From an uncultured Pedosphaera sp. (lineage in GTDB: Bacteria > Verrucomicrobiota > Verrucomicrobiia > Limisphaerales > Pedosphaeraceae): DNA of 64,000 bases. The stretch lies in assembly GCA_903918755.1 (NCBI GenBank), contig CAIXFN010000030.1:112257-176256 (forward strand). Reading direction: 5' to 3'. A model generated the notes under the pieces. The model did not search any database. It was not told where the DNA came from and worked only from the letters and a program-made list of their open reading frames with translations. Positions 1 through 8,650 of this stretch are shown one piece after another (the stretch's first letter is position 1; each line of letters starts with the position of its first letter). A program made the translations under genes and the position numbers.

Positions 1-736
1 CGGCCGGCGGCAGCGCCTGGAAGTCCAGGAGAGTAAGGAAATCGATCGACCCGAATTCCTGATCGAGGGCCGGGGGACCGCAAATCCGGGCGCCTAGTGA
101 GAGGTAGGCGGCCAGCAGCCGGGGGACTTTGACCGGCGACTCCGCAAGTTTGTCCAAGGCGCAAGCGTAAGCAGGGTGGGGGCGGGTTTGCCAGGCGGGC
201 GGTGCGAGGTACTGTTTTCGCAGTTCCTGAAAGGCGGTGGCGCCCACGGCCGGGTCGCGTGAAGTCAGGGAACTGCACCCGATCAGGTAGCGGGAGTTCT
301 GGGCCCGCGCATACGCCGCAATGCCGCGCCAAAGCAGTCCCAGCACCAGCCGATTGCGATGGTCACGATGGACGCAGGCACGGCCCAGTTCAATGATCTG
401 GGAGCGGAGTGGGGCGAAGGGGGTGAAATCGAATTCTCGTTCGCTGTAGTAACCCCGGGTGGCTTGGGCGTTCTCCCCCGTTTGCAGGCGGTAAGCCCCC
501 ACGATCCGGCCGGTGGCGGTTTCCTCCACCACCAGGTGATCAAACACCGTGTCGAATTCGTCGGCATCCAACCCCTGGTCGTAGGCGCTGGCCAGGCCTT
601 CCCGCATTTCAAGGTTGAACACGGCAAACCGCAACGCCTGGGTGGCGCGGAGCGTGGCGGCGTCGGTCGCCAGGCGGGCCACGTAGGTGGCGGGCAAGGG
701 CCGTTTGACGGGTGGCTCGGAAATCGCGGCATTCAT
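1..736 (-). CDS. GNAT-type N-acyltransferase, OlsB/hemolysin-like (3' end outside window)
   Basis: Reading the minus strand from the ATG at 736-734 gives an open frame to the window edge (about 245 codons), so the C-terminus is missing. The protein starts MNAAISEPPVKR and contains LRFAVFNLEMREGL near residue 40, GRIVGAYRLQ near 85 and IIELGRACVHRDHRN near 120. This layout is typical of the Acetyltransf_5 family, which includes ornithine-lipid synthase OlsB and the so-called hemolysin acyltransferases that move an acyl chain from acyl-ACP to an amino group. A lipid-modifying role (ornithine or other aminolipid) is therefore likely, but the substrate cannot be read from the sequence. The gene is divergent from the LysR gene and shares a 75-bp promoter region with it, so LysR control is possible. 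Confidence 0.75.
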   Translation of the reverse strand, partial: MNAAISEPPVKRPLPATYVARLATDAATLRATQALRFAVFNLEMREGLASAYDQGLDADEFDTVFDHLVVEETATGRIVGAYRLQTGENAQATRGYYSEREFDFTPFAPLRSQIIELGRACVHRDHRNRLVLGLLWRGIAAYARAQNSRYLIGCSSLTSRDPAVGATAFQELRKQYLAPPAWQTRPHPAYACALDKLAESPVKVPRLLAAYLSLGARICGPPALDQEFGSIDFLTLLDFQALPPA

Positions 737-811
737 AATAGGATGGATAACACGACTTGCGTCCGCCGGGTTAATCGATAAAACTGGCTCCATCATCACT
801 TATTTCGATGT

Positions 812-1702
812 ATGAACATCCATCACCTGGAGCTTTTCTATTATGTGGCCCGACACGGGGGGATTAGCGAGGCGGTGCGGAACATCCCGTATGGCATCCA
901 GCAACCCGCGGTGAGTGGCCAAATCGGTCAATTGGAGGAATATCTCGGGACCACCTTGTTCCAACGGCGGCCCTTCTCCTTGACCCCGCCGGGGGAGAAA
1001 TTGTACGCGCATATCCACCCGTTTTTTTCCAAACTCGACGCGGTGGCCGCGGAATTGCAAGGCGGCGTCACCCACCAGGTGCGCATCGGTTCCTCGGACA
1101 TTGTGCTACGGGACCACCTGCCCGAATTGCTCCAGGCGGCGCGGAAGAAAGTCCCGGGCTTGAAGATCACCATGCGGGACGGTTACCAGCCCGACCTGGA
1201 AAATCTGCTGCTCCGCCAGGAAATTGATCTGGCGGTGACTTTGATCGAGAAAAAATCCCCGCCCGGGATCCGTTCGATCCCCCTGCTTGAACTGCCCCTC
1301 GTGCTCCTCGTTCAGAAAGACAGTCCCGTATCCTGCGCCGAGGAACTGTGGGCGCGGGACAAGATTGCCGACCCGCTGATCTGCCTCCCGGTGAGCGAAA
1401 CTTTGTGCAAATACTTTCAGCAGGGCTTGCGCCGGCTGCGGGTGGATTGGTTTCCCGGCATCGAAGTGACCTCGCTGGAAGTCATTGATGCCTACGTGCG
1501 CAGCGGTTTTGGCATTGGTCTCACCGTGGCCATTCCGGGCACCAAACCGCCGGTCGGGCTGCGGGTATTGCCGCTGGCGGGGTTTGATCCGGTGGTGATG
1601 GGGGCCTTGTGGCGGGGCAAACCCGGTCCAGCGGTCCAAGTGCTGCTCACCGAAATGCAGGCCCGGGCGAAACGGTTCACCGCCGCGGGCGCCGGTGCTT
1701 GA
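812..1702 (+). CDS. LysR family transcriptional regulator
   Basis: The 296-residue length is normal for LysR regulators. The N-terminus carries the winged helix-turn-helix (about residues 1-60: [20 protein letters not shown], then [17 protein letters not shown] and [16 protein letters not shown]), followed by a two-lobed effector domain from about residue 88 ([18 protein letters not shown]). It is divergent from the upstream acyltransferase. The 75-bp gap holds an imperfect inverted repeat (atcgataaa at 774 and tatttcgat at 801) that could be its binding site. The ligand is unknown. The gene ends 52 bp before thiG, so thiG could be cotranscribed or independent. Confidence 0.88.
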   Translation: MNIHHLELFYYVARHGGISEAVRNIPYGIQQPAVSGQIGQLEEYLGTTLFQRRPFSLTPPGEKLYAHIHPFFSKLDAVAAELQGGVTHQVRIGSSDIVLRDHLPELLQAARKKVPGLKITMRDGYQPDLENLLLRQEIDLAVTLIEKKSPPGIRSIPLLELPLVLLVQKDSPVSCAEELWARDKIADPLICLPVSETLCKYFQQGLRRLRVDWFPGIEVTSLEVIDAYVRSGFGIGLTVAIPGTKPPVGLRVLPLAGFDPVVMGALWRGKPGPAVQVLLTEMQARAKRFTAAGAGA

Positions 1703-1754
1703 CCCCCAAGCTTCCTCCTCGCCATGGGCGCGGCGATGGCCTAGGTTTCCGCCC

Positions 1755-2543
1755 ATGCAATTGGTGAACCAACCTTTGATCATCGCGGGACGGGAATTCC
1801 GTTCCCGCCTCATTCTCGGTACCGGCAAGTTCGCTTCCCCGGAGGCGATGCGGGACGGGTTGGCGGCGAGTGGCGCGGAAATGGTGACGGTGGCGCTCCG
1901 CCGCGCCGACCTGAGCGGACGGCACGATCCGTTTGCGAACATCCTGGAATTCATCGATCCGGCGAAATACCTGCTCCTCCCGAATACCAGCGGCGCCATG
2001 AACGCGGAAGAAGCCGTCCGTCTCGCCCGGTTGGCGGTGGCCGCCGGGCTGCCGAAGTGGGTGAAATTGGAGATTCATCCCGACCCCCGTTACCTCCTCC
2101 CGGACCCGGTGGAAACCTTTTTGGCGGCCCAAATCCTGGTCCGCGAAGGCTTCGTGGTGCTTCCCTACATCAATGCCGACCCCGTGCTCGCGAAGCGCTT
2201 GCAGGAGGTGGGAGTGGCCACGGTCATGCCCCTGGGTTCCCCGATTGGCTCAAACCGCGGTCTCCAGACCCGCGACCAGCTCCGCATCATCATTGAACAA
2301 GCCACCGTGCCGGTCGTGGTGGATGCCGGGATCGGCGCGCCCAGTCAGGCGGCTGAAGCCATGGAAATGGGCGCCGATGCCGTCCTGGTGAACACCGCCA
2401 TCGCCGTGGCCCGCGATCCGAACCGGATGGCGAGGGCGTTTCAAATGGCGGTGGCCGCCGGCCGCGCCGCCTATGAAACCGGCCTCGCCGCCCCGCAAGT
2501 CACCGCCAGTCCCACGAGTCCCTTGACCGCTTTTCTGGGGTAG
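1755..2543 (+). CDS. thiG: Thiazole synthase
   Basis: ThiG builds the thiazole phosphate ring of thiamine from 1-deoxy-D-xylulose 5-phosphate, dehydroglycine and ThiS thiocarboxylate. The 262 residues cover the whole TIM-barrel: LILGTGKF near residue 19, the catalytic-lysine segment [17 protein letters not shown] near 97, [14 protein letters not shown] near 137, [13 protein letters not shown] near 157 and the phosphate-binding [17 protein letters not shown] and [11 protein letters not shown] near 190-215. I chose the ATG at 1755 because the protein then begins at the family's usual position ([15 protein letters not shown]). An upstream in-frame start at 1695 would overlap the LysR gene. No thiS, thiH, thiO, thiF or thiE is present nearby, and I see no TPP riboswitch in the 52-bp leader. 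Confidence 0.93.
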   Translation: MQLVNQPLIIAGREFRSRLILGTGKFASPEAMRDGLAASGAEMVTVALRRADLSGRHDPFANILEFIDPAKYLLLPNTSGAMNAEEAVRLARLAVAAGLPKWVKLEIHPDPRYLLPDPVETFLAAQILVREGFVVLPYINADPVLAKRLQEVGVATVMPLGSPIGSNRGLQTRDQLRIIIEQATVPVVVDAGIGAPSQAAEAMEMGADAVLVNTAIAVARDPNRMARAFQMAVAAGRAAYETGLAAPQVTASPTSPLTAFLG

Positions 2544-2548
2544 CCATC

Positions 2549-3337
2549 TCAGCGCTTCGGCGGCGCGATAAACCGCCCCGAAATCCGCAGGATCAGCCAA
2601 GTCGGCAGGATTTTGGCGATGAGAATCACCAAGTGATTCAGCAGCCCGGAAGTCACCCGGGGCCGGCCCGCCATGAGCGCCCGATAGGCGATCTCGGCGA
2701 CCCGGTCGGCCCCCATCATTTTCTGAAGGAATCCCCCCACCCGGTTTTGCCCGGCTCGCGCGTGAAATTGCGTAGCCGTCAGTCCCGGGCAAAGCGTGGT
2801 GACGGTCACCCCCGAACCGGCTAATTCCCGTCCCACCGCGTTCGAGAACGAATAAACAAAGGCCTTGCTGGCGTAGTAAAGCGCCATGTACGGACCCGGC
2901 AGAAACGCTGCGGTGGAGGCCACGTTCAAAATCCGTCCCGCGCCGCGCTCGCGCATACCCGGCAAAAACAGTCGGGTGAGTTCCATTAAGGCGACGATAT
3001 TCACCTGCACCAGGTCCAATTCCTGCTGCCAATCCTGTTCCACAAAAGCGCCTTGAAACCCGAACCCCGCATTGTTGACGAGGACATTAACGACGATTCT
3101 TTCCCGCTGCACCGCTGCGAAAATTAATTGTCCGGCCCCCGGGACCGTCAGATCCTGCGGCAGGACCATTACCGAGAGGGCCTTACCCGACTTTTGGCGC
3201 AACTCCTCCGCCACCACGCCCAGGCGCGCCGCATCCCGCGCGACGAGTATGACATTCCAGCCCTCGGCGGCAAATAATCGCGCCAACGCGCACCCAATGC
3301 CCTGCGAGGCCCCCGTGATCAGCGCCCATTGATTCAT
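2549..3337 (-). CDS. SDR-family NAD(P)-dependent oxidoreductase
   Basis: This is a classical short-chain dehydrogenase of 262 residues. It has the Rossmann glycine motif TGASQGIG (residues 8-15), NNAG near residue 88, a catalytic serine in ASTAAF, and the YYASK catalytic Tyr/Lys pair near 155. The C-terminal tail (NHLVILIAKILPTWLILRIS) is hydrophobic, as in DltE/YqjQ-type SDRs acting near membranes. The start is the ATG at 3337. The frame stays open upstream but loses family similarity. It is convergent with thiG (5 bp between stop codons) and divergent from the TetR gene, so the shared upstream operator at 3473-3488 might also affect it. The substrate is unknown. Confidence 0.88.
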   Translation of the reverse strand: MNQWALITGASQGIGCALARLFAAEGWNVILVARDAARLGVVAEELRQKSGKALSVMVLPQDLTVPGAGQLIFAAVQRERIVVNVLVNNAGFGFQGAFVEQDWQQELDLVQVNIVALMELTRLFLPGMRERGAGRILNVASTAAFLPGPYMALYYASKAFVYSFSNAVGRELAGSGVTVTTLCPGLTATQFHARAGQNRVGGFLQKMMGADRVAEIAYRALMAGRPRVTSGLLNHLVILIAKILPTWLILRISGRFIAPPKR

Positions 3338-3461
3338 TTGCGGTGAAACTACCACAAATGGCGGGAAACGGAACGGATTTGGGGCCAGTTCGGCCATCTT
3401 GCAAAGAAACTCCTGCTCCCCGACTTGGAGGAGGGGACTCCCATCCGCCAACGATTTGCTT

Positions 3462-3490
3462 TTGACAAAGTGGTTAGTGCGCACTAACTT
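3462..3490 (+). promoter_or_regulatory. Promoter of the efflux operon with a perfect 16-bp palindromic operator
   Basis: A perfect palindrome, gttagtgcgcactaac, lies at 3473-3488. A consensus -35 box TTGACA is at 3462-3467, and exactly 17 bp later a weak -10 (TAACTT, 3485-3490) overlaps the right arm of the palindrome. Bound TetR would thus block RNA polymerase at the promoter of its own operon. The palindrome is certain. Its role as the operator of the TetR protein encoded just downstream is inferred from position. Confidence 0.72.
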
Positions 3491-3496
3491 CGCGCT

Positions 3497-4192
3497 GTGG
3501 ATAAACGCCGCATGCCTGCGTCGGATCGCAAGGCCGCCATTGTCAAGGCGGCCCTGCCGTTGTTTGCCCGGCAGGGGTTTGCGCGCACCACCACCAAGGA
3601 TCTGGCACGGGCGGCCGGGGTATCGGAGCCGCTGTTGTACCGGCATTTTCCGAGCAAGGAGGCGCTGTATCTGGAGATTCAGAATCATACCTGCCGGGAC
3701 ACCGACACAATTTCCCGTCAGCTCGCCGAGTTGCCGCCTTCGACGGCCACGCTGGTGCATTTGGTCTATTATCTCGTGCGCGCGCTGCTGCTCGGGCAGC
3801 CGACCGGGCCGATCGATTGGGATACCCGGCATCGGCTGATGGTGACGAGTTTCCTGGAGGACGGCGAGTTTGCACGGCTGCTTTACCGCAACCGGTTTGA
3901 TGACTATTGTTTGCGGATCGAGGCGTGCCTGGAAGTGGCTACGGCGAGCGGCGATGCGGTGGCCAGCCCGGTGAGCGCGGCGAATCGTGCCCGGTTGGCG
4001 CATCACGCGGCCGCGTACGTGGCGCTGGCGCAGTTGCCGGACAAGGCCGTGGTGGAATACCAAGCCGAACCGCGGGAACTCCTGGACCAGACCATGTGGT
4101 TTGTGCTCCGGGGGATGGGATTGACCGATCGGACCATCCGACGGCATTACCGGCCGGCGCAACTGGAGAAATTTTTTGCCGACGCGCCATGA
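3497..4192 (+). CDS. TetR/AcrR family repressor of the efflux operon
   Basis: The 231-residue protein has a typical TetR DNA-binding domain (residues 10-58: AALPLFARQGFARTTTKDLA, then GVSEPLLYRHFPSKEALYLE) and a variable ligand-binding helical domain behind it. The start is GTG at 3497, or ATG at 3512, which would trim five residues. The GTG lies very close to the predicted transcription start, so the ATG is also plausible. It is the first gene of a co-directional set with the RND adaptor (42-bp gap), pump and outer-membrane channel. A palindrome overlapping the promoter points to autorepression relieved by a pump substrate. The inducer is unknown. Confidence 0.9.
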   Translation: MDKRRMPASDRKAAIVKAALPLFARQGFARTTTKDLARAAGVSEPLLYRHFPSKEALYLEIQNHTCRDTDTISRQLAELPPSTATLVHLVYYLVRALLLGQPTGPIDWDTRHRLMVTSFLEDGEFARLLYRNRFDDYCLRIEACLEVATASGDAVASPVSAANRARLAHHAAAYVALAQLPDKAVVEYQAEPRELLDQTMWFVLRGMGLTDRTIRRHYRPAQLEKFFADAP

Positions 4193-4234
4193 AACAACGG
4201 GCGAAGCAGGGGGGACGGAACTGAAATCAACTAT

Positions 4235-5431
4235 ATGCAACGACGAATTTCTTATCTGACGTTAAGCGGGCTACTCACGGTGTTCTTGCTGGGCGCCGGT
4301 TGCGGCAAACCCCCGGCCGGGGCCGGGGCGGCGGGTGCCCGTCCCCCCGGGGCAGTGACGGTTAACCAACCGGCCCAACGCGAAGTAGTGGAATGGGACA
4401 CGTACCCGGGACGGCTGGACGCCGTGGAATCCGTGGAAGTGCGGGCGCGCGTGAGCGGGTATTTGCAGTCCATCAATTTCAAGGACGGCGCCGAGGTGAA
4501 GAAGGGGGATTTGCTGTTCGTGATCGATCCCCGCCAATACCAGGCGGAACTCGAGCATTCCGAGGCGGAATTGCGGATGGCGCTGACCCGGTTTGAACTG
4601 GCCAGCAATGATCTCAGCCGGGCGGAGCGCCTGTTGAAATCCAAAGCCATCTCGGAGGAGGAAGCGGACTCCCGGAGCAAGGCCCAGCGCGAAGCGGCGG
4701 CGGCCATCCAGTCGGCCACCGCCATGACCCAGATGGCCAAGCTCAATTCTGAATATACCCGGATTACGGCTCCGATCGACGGGCGAATCGGGCGCAAATT
4801 GATCACCGAGGGCAACCTCGTGAATGGCAACCAAGGCCAGGCCACCCTGCTTACGACCATTGTGTCCGTGGACCCCGTGTATTGCTATTTTGACGCGGAC
4901 GAGACTTCGGTCCTGAAGTACCAGCAATTGGCCCGGGAAGGGCGGCGCGAGAGTTTGCGGGATGGCAAGGTCGTTTGCGAATTGGAATTGGCGAACGAGA
5001 CGGGCTTTCCGCACAAAGGGGTCATGGACTTTGTGGACAATCGCATTGATCCGGCGACGGGCACGCTGCGGGTGCGCGGGGTCTTCGACAATCCGGGGCC
5101 GGGACGGGTGTTACAACCCGGTTTCTTCGCCCGGGTCCGCGTGCCGGGCAGCGGCAAATACCCGGCGCTGCTGGTGCCGGATCTGGCGGTGGGCACCGAC
5201 CAGGGCCAAAAATTTGTGTACGTGGTCGATGAGAAAAACACCGTGGAATACCGTTCCGTGAAACTGGGGCCGATCATTGACGGGTTGCGGGTAGTGCGGG
5301 AGGGTTTGAAAACCAACGACTGGGTGATCGTGAACGGGTTGATGAGTGTGCGGCCGGGAGTGCCCGTCAATCCCACGCGGGCGGTGATCGGGGAAAGCGC
5401 TCCGCCGGCGGCGCCAGCCGGCAAGCCATAA
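4235..5431 (+). CDS. RND efflux periplasmic adaptor (membrane fusion protein)
   Basis: AcrA/MexA-type adaptor of 398 residues that links the inner-membrane pump to the outer-membrane channel. It begins with a hydrophobic signal ending in LLGAGC, so Cys23 is a probable lipid-anchor residue, although the lipobox is imperfect. The barrel-sandwich hybrid half-motifs are visible (VEVRARVSGYLQSINFKDGA near residue 67 and ITAPIDGRIGRKLI near 180), with a helical hairpin between them (about 105-165) and beta-barrel segments after residue 200 (VDPVYCYFDADE). The order adaptor, pump, channel, with gaps of 35 and 10 bp, indicates one transcript behind tetR. Confidence 0.93.
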   Translation: MQRRISYLTLSGLLTVFLLGAGCGKPPAGAGAAGARPPGAVTVNQPAQREVVEWDTYPGRLDAVESVEVRARVSGYLQSINFKDGAEVKKGDLLFVIDPRQYQAELEHSEAELRMALTRFELASNDLSRAERLLKSKAISEEEADSRSKAQREAAAAIQSATAMTQMAKLNSEYTRITAPIDGRIGRKLITEGNLVNGNQGQATLLTTIVSVDPVYCYFDADETSVLKYQQLAREGRRESLRDGKVVCELELANETGFPHKGVMDFVDNRIDPATGTLRVRGVFDNPGPGRVLQPGFFARVRVPGSGKYPALLVPDLAVGTDQGQKFVYVVDEKNTVEYRSVKLGPIIDGLRVVREGLKTNDWVIVNGLMSVRPGVPVNPTRAVIGESAPPAAPAGKP

Positions 5432-5466
5432 CGGCGGACAGGAAACCCCTGTTGCATTGACCCAAT

Positions 5467-8400
5467 ATGAAATTCTCCCATTTTTTCATCGACCGGCCGA
5501 TCTTCGCTACGGTGCTGTCGATTGTGATTGTGATCGTCGGCGGGCTGGCGTTGACCGTGCTGCCGATTGCCCAATTTCCCGACATCGTGCCGCCCACCGT
5601 GGTCGTCACGGCCCGGTATCCCGGGGCGAATCCCCAGGTGCTGGCCGATACCGTGGCCTCCCCGATCGAACAGGAGGTCAATGGTGTGGAAAACATGCTG
5701 TATATGTCGGCCCAGTGCGCGGGCGACGGCAGTATGACTTTGACTGTCACCTTCAAACTGGGCACCGACATCGACAAGGCCCAGGTGCTGGTGCAGAACC
5801 GGGTGGCCGTGGCCGAGCCGCGGTTGCCCGAGGAAGTGCGCCGGGTGGGCATCACCACCGCCAAGCGCTCCCCGGACATCACCCTGATCGTCAATTTGAT
5901 TTCCCCGAGCGGGCGGTATGACAAGTTGTATATCGACAATTATGCCTACCTGCAGGTCAAGGACGCCCTGGCGCGGTTGCCGGGGGTGGGCCTCGTCACC
6001 GTGTTCGGGGCGCGCGATTACAGCATGCGAATCTGGCTCGATCCGCAGAAAATCGCTTCCCGCGGCTTGACGGCGAACGACGTCGTGGCGGCCATCCGGG
6101 AACAGAATGTGCAGGTGGCGGCGGGCGTCCTGGGGGCGGAGCCGATGAGCCAGAGTGTGCCGTTCCAATTGACCGTGAACGCGCAGGGCCGGTTGGTGGA
6201 TGAACAACAATTCGGGGACATCGTGCTCAAAAGCGGGGCGGACGGCCAGGTGACCCGGGTGCGCGATGTGGCGCGGGTGGAACTCGCGGCGCGGGATTAC
6301 AGCATGGACAGCAAACTGGATGGCCAGCCCAATGCCACCCTGGGCATTTTTCAATTGCCCGGTTCCAACTCGATTGAAACCTCCGACGCGGTGCACGCCT
6401 TGATGGAAAAACTCAAGTTGCGGTTTCCTCCGGGCCTGGAGTACCGGATTGTGTTCGATACCACGCTGTTTACGCGGGAATCCATCAAGGCCGTGCTGCA
6501 CACGCTGGTGGAAGCGATGCTGCTGGTGGTGCTGGTGGTGGTGGTCTTTCTGCAAAGCTGGCGGGCCTCGATTATTCCGCTGCTGGCGGTGCCCGTTTCC
6601 CTGATTGGCACCTTCGCGGCCATGGCGGCGATGGGATTTTCGCTGAACAATTTGTCCCTGTTCGGGTTGGTGCTGGCCATTGGGATCGTGGTCGATGACG
6701 CGATCGTCGTGGTGGAAAATGTGGAGCGCAATATTGCGCTCGGCCTGGCCCCACGCGACGCCACGCGGAAGGCGATGGACGAAGTGAGCGGGGCGGTGAT
6801 CGCGGTTGGGCTGGTCCTGAGCGCGGTGTTCATTCCCACGGCATTCATCAGCGGGATCACTGGGCAGTTTTACCGGCAATTCGCCCTGACCATCGCGGTC
6901 TCCACGATTATCTCGACCTTCAATTCCCTCACCCTGAGTCCCGCCTTGTGCGCGATCCTGCTCAAGCCGCACGGCGCGCGGCCCGATTGGTTCACCCGGC
7001 TGATGAATGCGGTATTAGGCTGGTTCTTCCGTTTGTTCAACCGGGCTTTTGGGCAGAGCATGGCGGCGTACAGTTGGGTGGTCACCCGACTGATCCGGTT
7101 TGCGGTGGCCGCGCTGGTGGTGTACCTCGGCTTGCTGGGGCTCACTTATTTTGGTTTCACCCATACCTCCACGGGATTCATACCGCCGCAGGACAAGGGG
7201 TATATCGCCATGATGGCGCTGCTGCCCGATTCGGCCTCGCTGGCGCGCACCGAGGAAGTGGTGGATCGCATCAGCAAAATCGCCCGCAGCACACCGGGAG
7301 TGAAAGCCACGATTGATCTGGCCGGATTGTCGCCGATCAGTTTGACCGCCAGTCCGAACGCCGGGACCATTTTCGTCATTTTGGATGATTTTGACGAGCG
7401 CCTTAAAAAGGGACTGACCGGCAATGTCGTGCTGGGGAACCTCCGCCAGCGGTGCGCCGGCATCCAGGAGGCGTTTGTGGGCGTGTTTCCGCCCCCGGCG
7501 GTCAACGGGTTGGGGATCGTGGGTGGGTTTAAAATGCAGGTGCAGGACCGGGCGGGCGCCGGGCTGGATGCCTTGCAGGCCGCCACCTTCCAATTGATGG
7601 GCGCCGCCAACAAGTCCACCAACCTGCAGGGCGTGATCACCTCGTTCCGCTCCGGCGTGCCGCAGCTTATGGTGGACGTGGACCGCACCAAGGCCAAAAC
7701 CATGGGCGTGCCGCTCAGTGAGATCTTTGATACCCTACAGATCTATCTGGGCTCGCTCTACGTCAATGACTTCAACCTGTTTGGTCGCACCTACCAGGTG
7801 ACGGCCCAGGCGGATGCACCCTTCCGCCGGGAGCCCCGGGACATCGGCGATCTGAAGACCCGCAATCGGGCCGGACAAATGTTGCCTCTCAGTGCGGTGG
7901 TGACCGTGAAGGCCAGTGCCGGGCCGGACAAAATTGTGCGCTATAACATGTATCCGTCCGCGGAATTGACCGGCAATCCCGGTCCGGGAGTGAGTTCCGG
8001 CCAATCCATCGCCTTGATGGAACAATTGGCGCGCGACACCCTGCCGCCCAGCATGGGTTTTGAATGGACGGAACTGACCTTGCAGGAAACCCTGGCGGGC
8101 AACACCACGGTTTACATTTTTGCCCTGTGTGTTCTGTTTGTCTTCCTGACTCTGGCGGCGCAATATGAAAGTTGGTCCCTGCCGTTGGCCATCATCCTGA
8201 TTGTGCCGATGTGCCTCTTGAGCGCCCTCGTCGGCATCCGGTTGCGTGGATTGGATAACAATATTTTCACCCAGATCGGGTTCGTGGTGCTCGTTGGGTT
8301 GGCGTGTAAGAACGCTATTCTCATCGTGGAATTCGCGAAGCAAAAGCAGGATGCCGGCCTCTCGCGGGTGGCGGCGGCCGTGGAGGCCAGCAGCCTGCGA

Positions 8401-8640
8401 CTGCGCCCGATCCTGATGACTTCCCTGGCCTTTATTCTTGGGGTGATGCCCCTGGTGTTCGCCAAGGGTGCGGGTGCCGAAATGCGCGAAGCCCTGGGCA
8501 CTGCGGTTTTCAGCGGCATGATGGGGGTGACGCTCTTCGGCATCCTGCTGACGCCGGTCTTTTACGTGGCCATCCGCTGGTGTGCGGAACGTTTCCACCG
8601 GCCCGCACCCGTAGTGGCCGCCGCCCACCAATCCCATTGA
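5467..8640 (+). CDS. RND multidrug efflux pump, HAE1 family (AcrB/MexB-like)
   Basis: This is a full-length proton-driven inner-membrane drug exporter of 1057 residues. The N-terminus MKFSHFFIDRPIFATVLS is the family hallmark. Twelve membrane segments are distributed as usual, with two large periplasmic loops. The proton-relay residues are in place: Asp410-Asp411 in GIVVDDAIVVVENVERN and Lys948 in GLACKNAILIVEFAK. This indicates a working pump of the hydrophobic/amphiphilic drug class rather than a metal pump. Substrates cannot be read from the sequence. It sits in the middle of the tetR-adaptor-pump-channel operon. Confidence 0.96.
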   Translation: MKFSHFFIDRPIFATVLSIVIVIVGGLALTVLPIAQFPDIVPPTVVVTARYPGANPQVLADTVASPIEQEVNGVENMLYMSAQCAGDGSMTLTVTFKLGTDIDKAQVLVQNRVAVAEPRLPEEVRRVGITTAKRSPDITLIVNLISPSGRYDKLYIDNYAYLQVKDALARLPGVGLVTVFGARDYSMRIWLDPQKIASRGLTANDVVAAIREQNVQVAAGVLGAEPMSQSVPFQLTVNAQGRLVDEQQFGDIVLKSGADGQVTRVRDVARVELAARDYSMDSKLDGQPNATLGIFQLPGSNSIETSDAVHALMEKLKLRFPPGLEYRIVFDTTLFTRESIKAVLHTLVEAMLLVVLVVVVFLQSWRASIIPLLAVPVSLIGTFAAMAAMGFSLNNLSLFGLVLAIGIVVDDAIVVVENVERNIALGLAPRDATRKAMDEVSGAVIAVGLVLSAVFIPTAFISGITGQFYRQFALTIAVSTIISTFNSLTLSPALCAILLKPHGARPDWFTRLMNAVLGWFFRLFNRAFGQSMAAYSWVVTRLIRFAVAALVVYLGLLGLTYFGFTHTSTGFIPPQDKGYIAMMALLPDSASLARTEEVVDRISKIARSTPGVKATIDLAGLSPISLTASPNAGTIFVILDDFDERLKKGLTGNVVLGNLRQRCAGIQEAFVGVFPPPAVNGLGIVGGFKMQVQDRAGAGLDALQAATFQLMGAANKSTNLQGVITSFRSGVPQLMVDVDRTKAKTMGVPLSEIFDTLQIYLGSLYVNDFNLFGRTYQVTAQADAPFRREPRDIGDLKTRNRAGQMLPLSAVVTVKASAGPDKIVRYNMYPSAELTGNPGPGVSSGQSIALMEQLARDTLPPSMGFEWTELTLQETLAGNTTVYIFALCVLFVFLTLAAQYESWSLPLAIILIVPMCLLSALVGIRLRGLDNNIFTQIGFVVLVGLACKNAILIVEFAKQKQDAGLSRVAAAVEASSLRLRPILMTSLAFILGVMPLVFAKGAGAEMREALGTAVFSGMMGVTLFGILLTPVFYVAIRWCAERFHRPAPVVAAAHQSH

Positions 8641-8650
8641 TCTCCCGCCC

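Noticed and set aside
1690..1755. TPP riboswitch before thiG
   Set aside because: The 52-bp gap is too short and lacks the CTGAGA-type core.
3338..4240. N-terminal extension of the SDR gene by about 300 codons, antisense to tetR
   Set aside because: The SDR fold starts exactly at ATG 3337 (MNQWALITGAS). The extra part is antisense to a clear TetR gene.
4885..6972. 695-codon open frame antisense to the efflux adaptor and pump genes
   Set aside because: Rich in His, Arg, Gly and Gln with no family resemblance. It is the usual by-product of high GC in the opposite reading frame of real genes on the plus strand.
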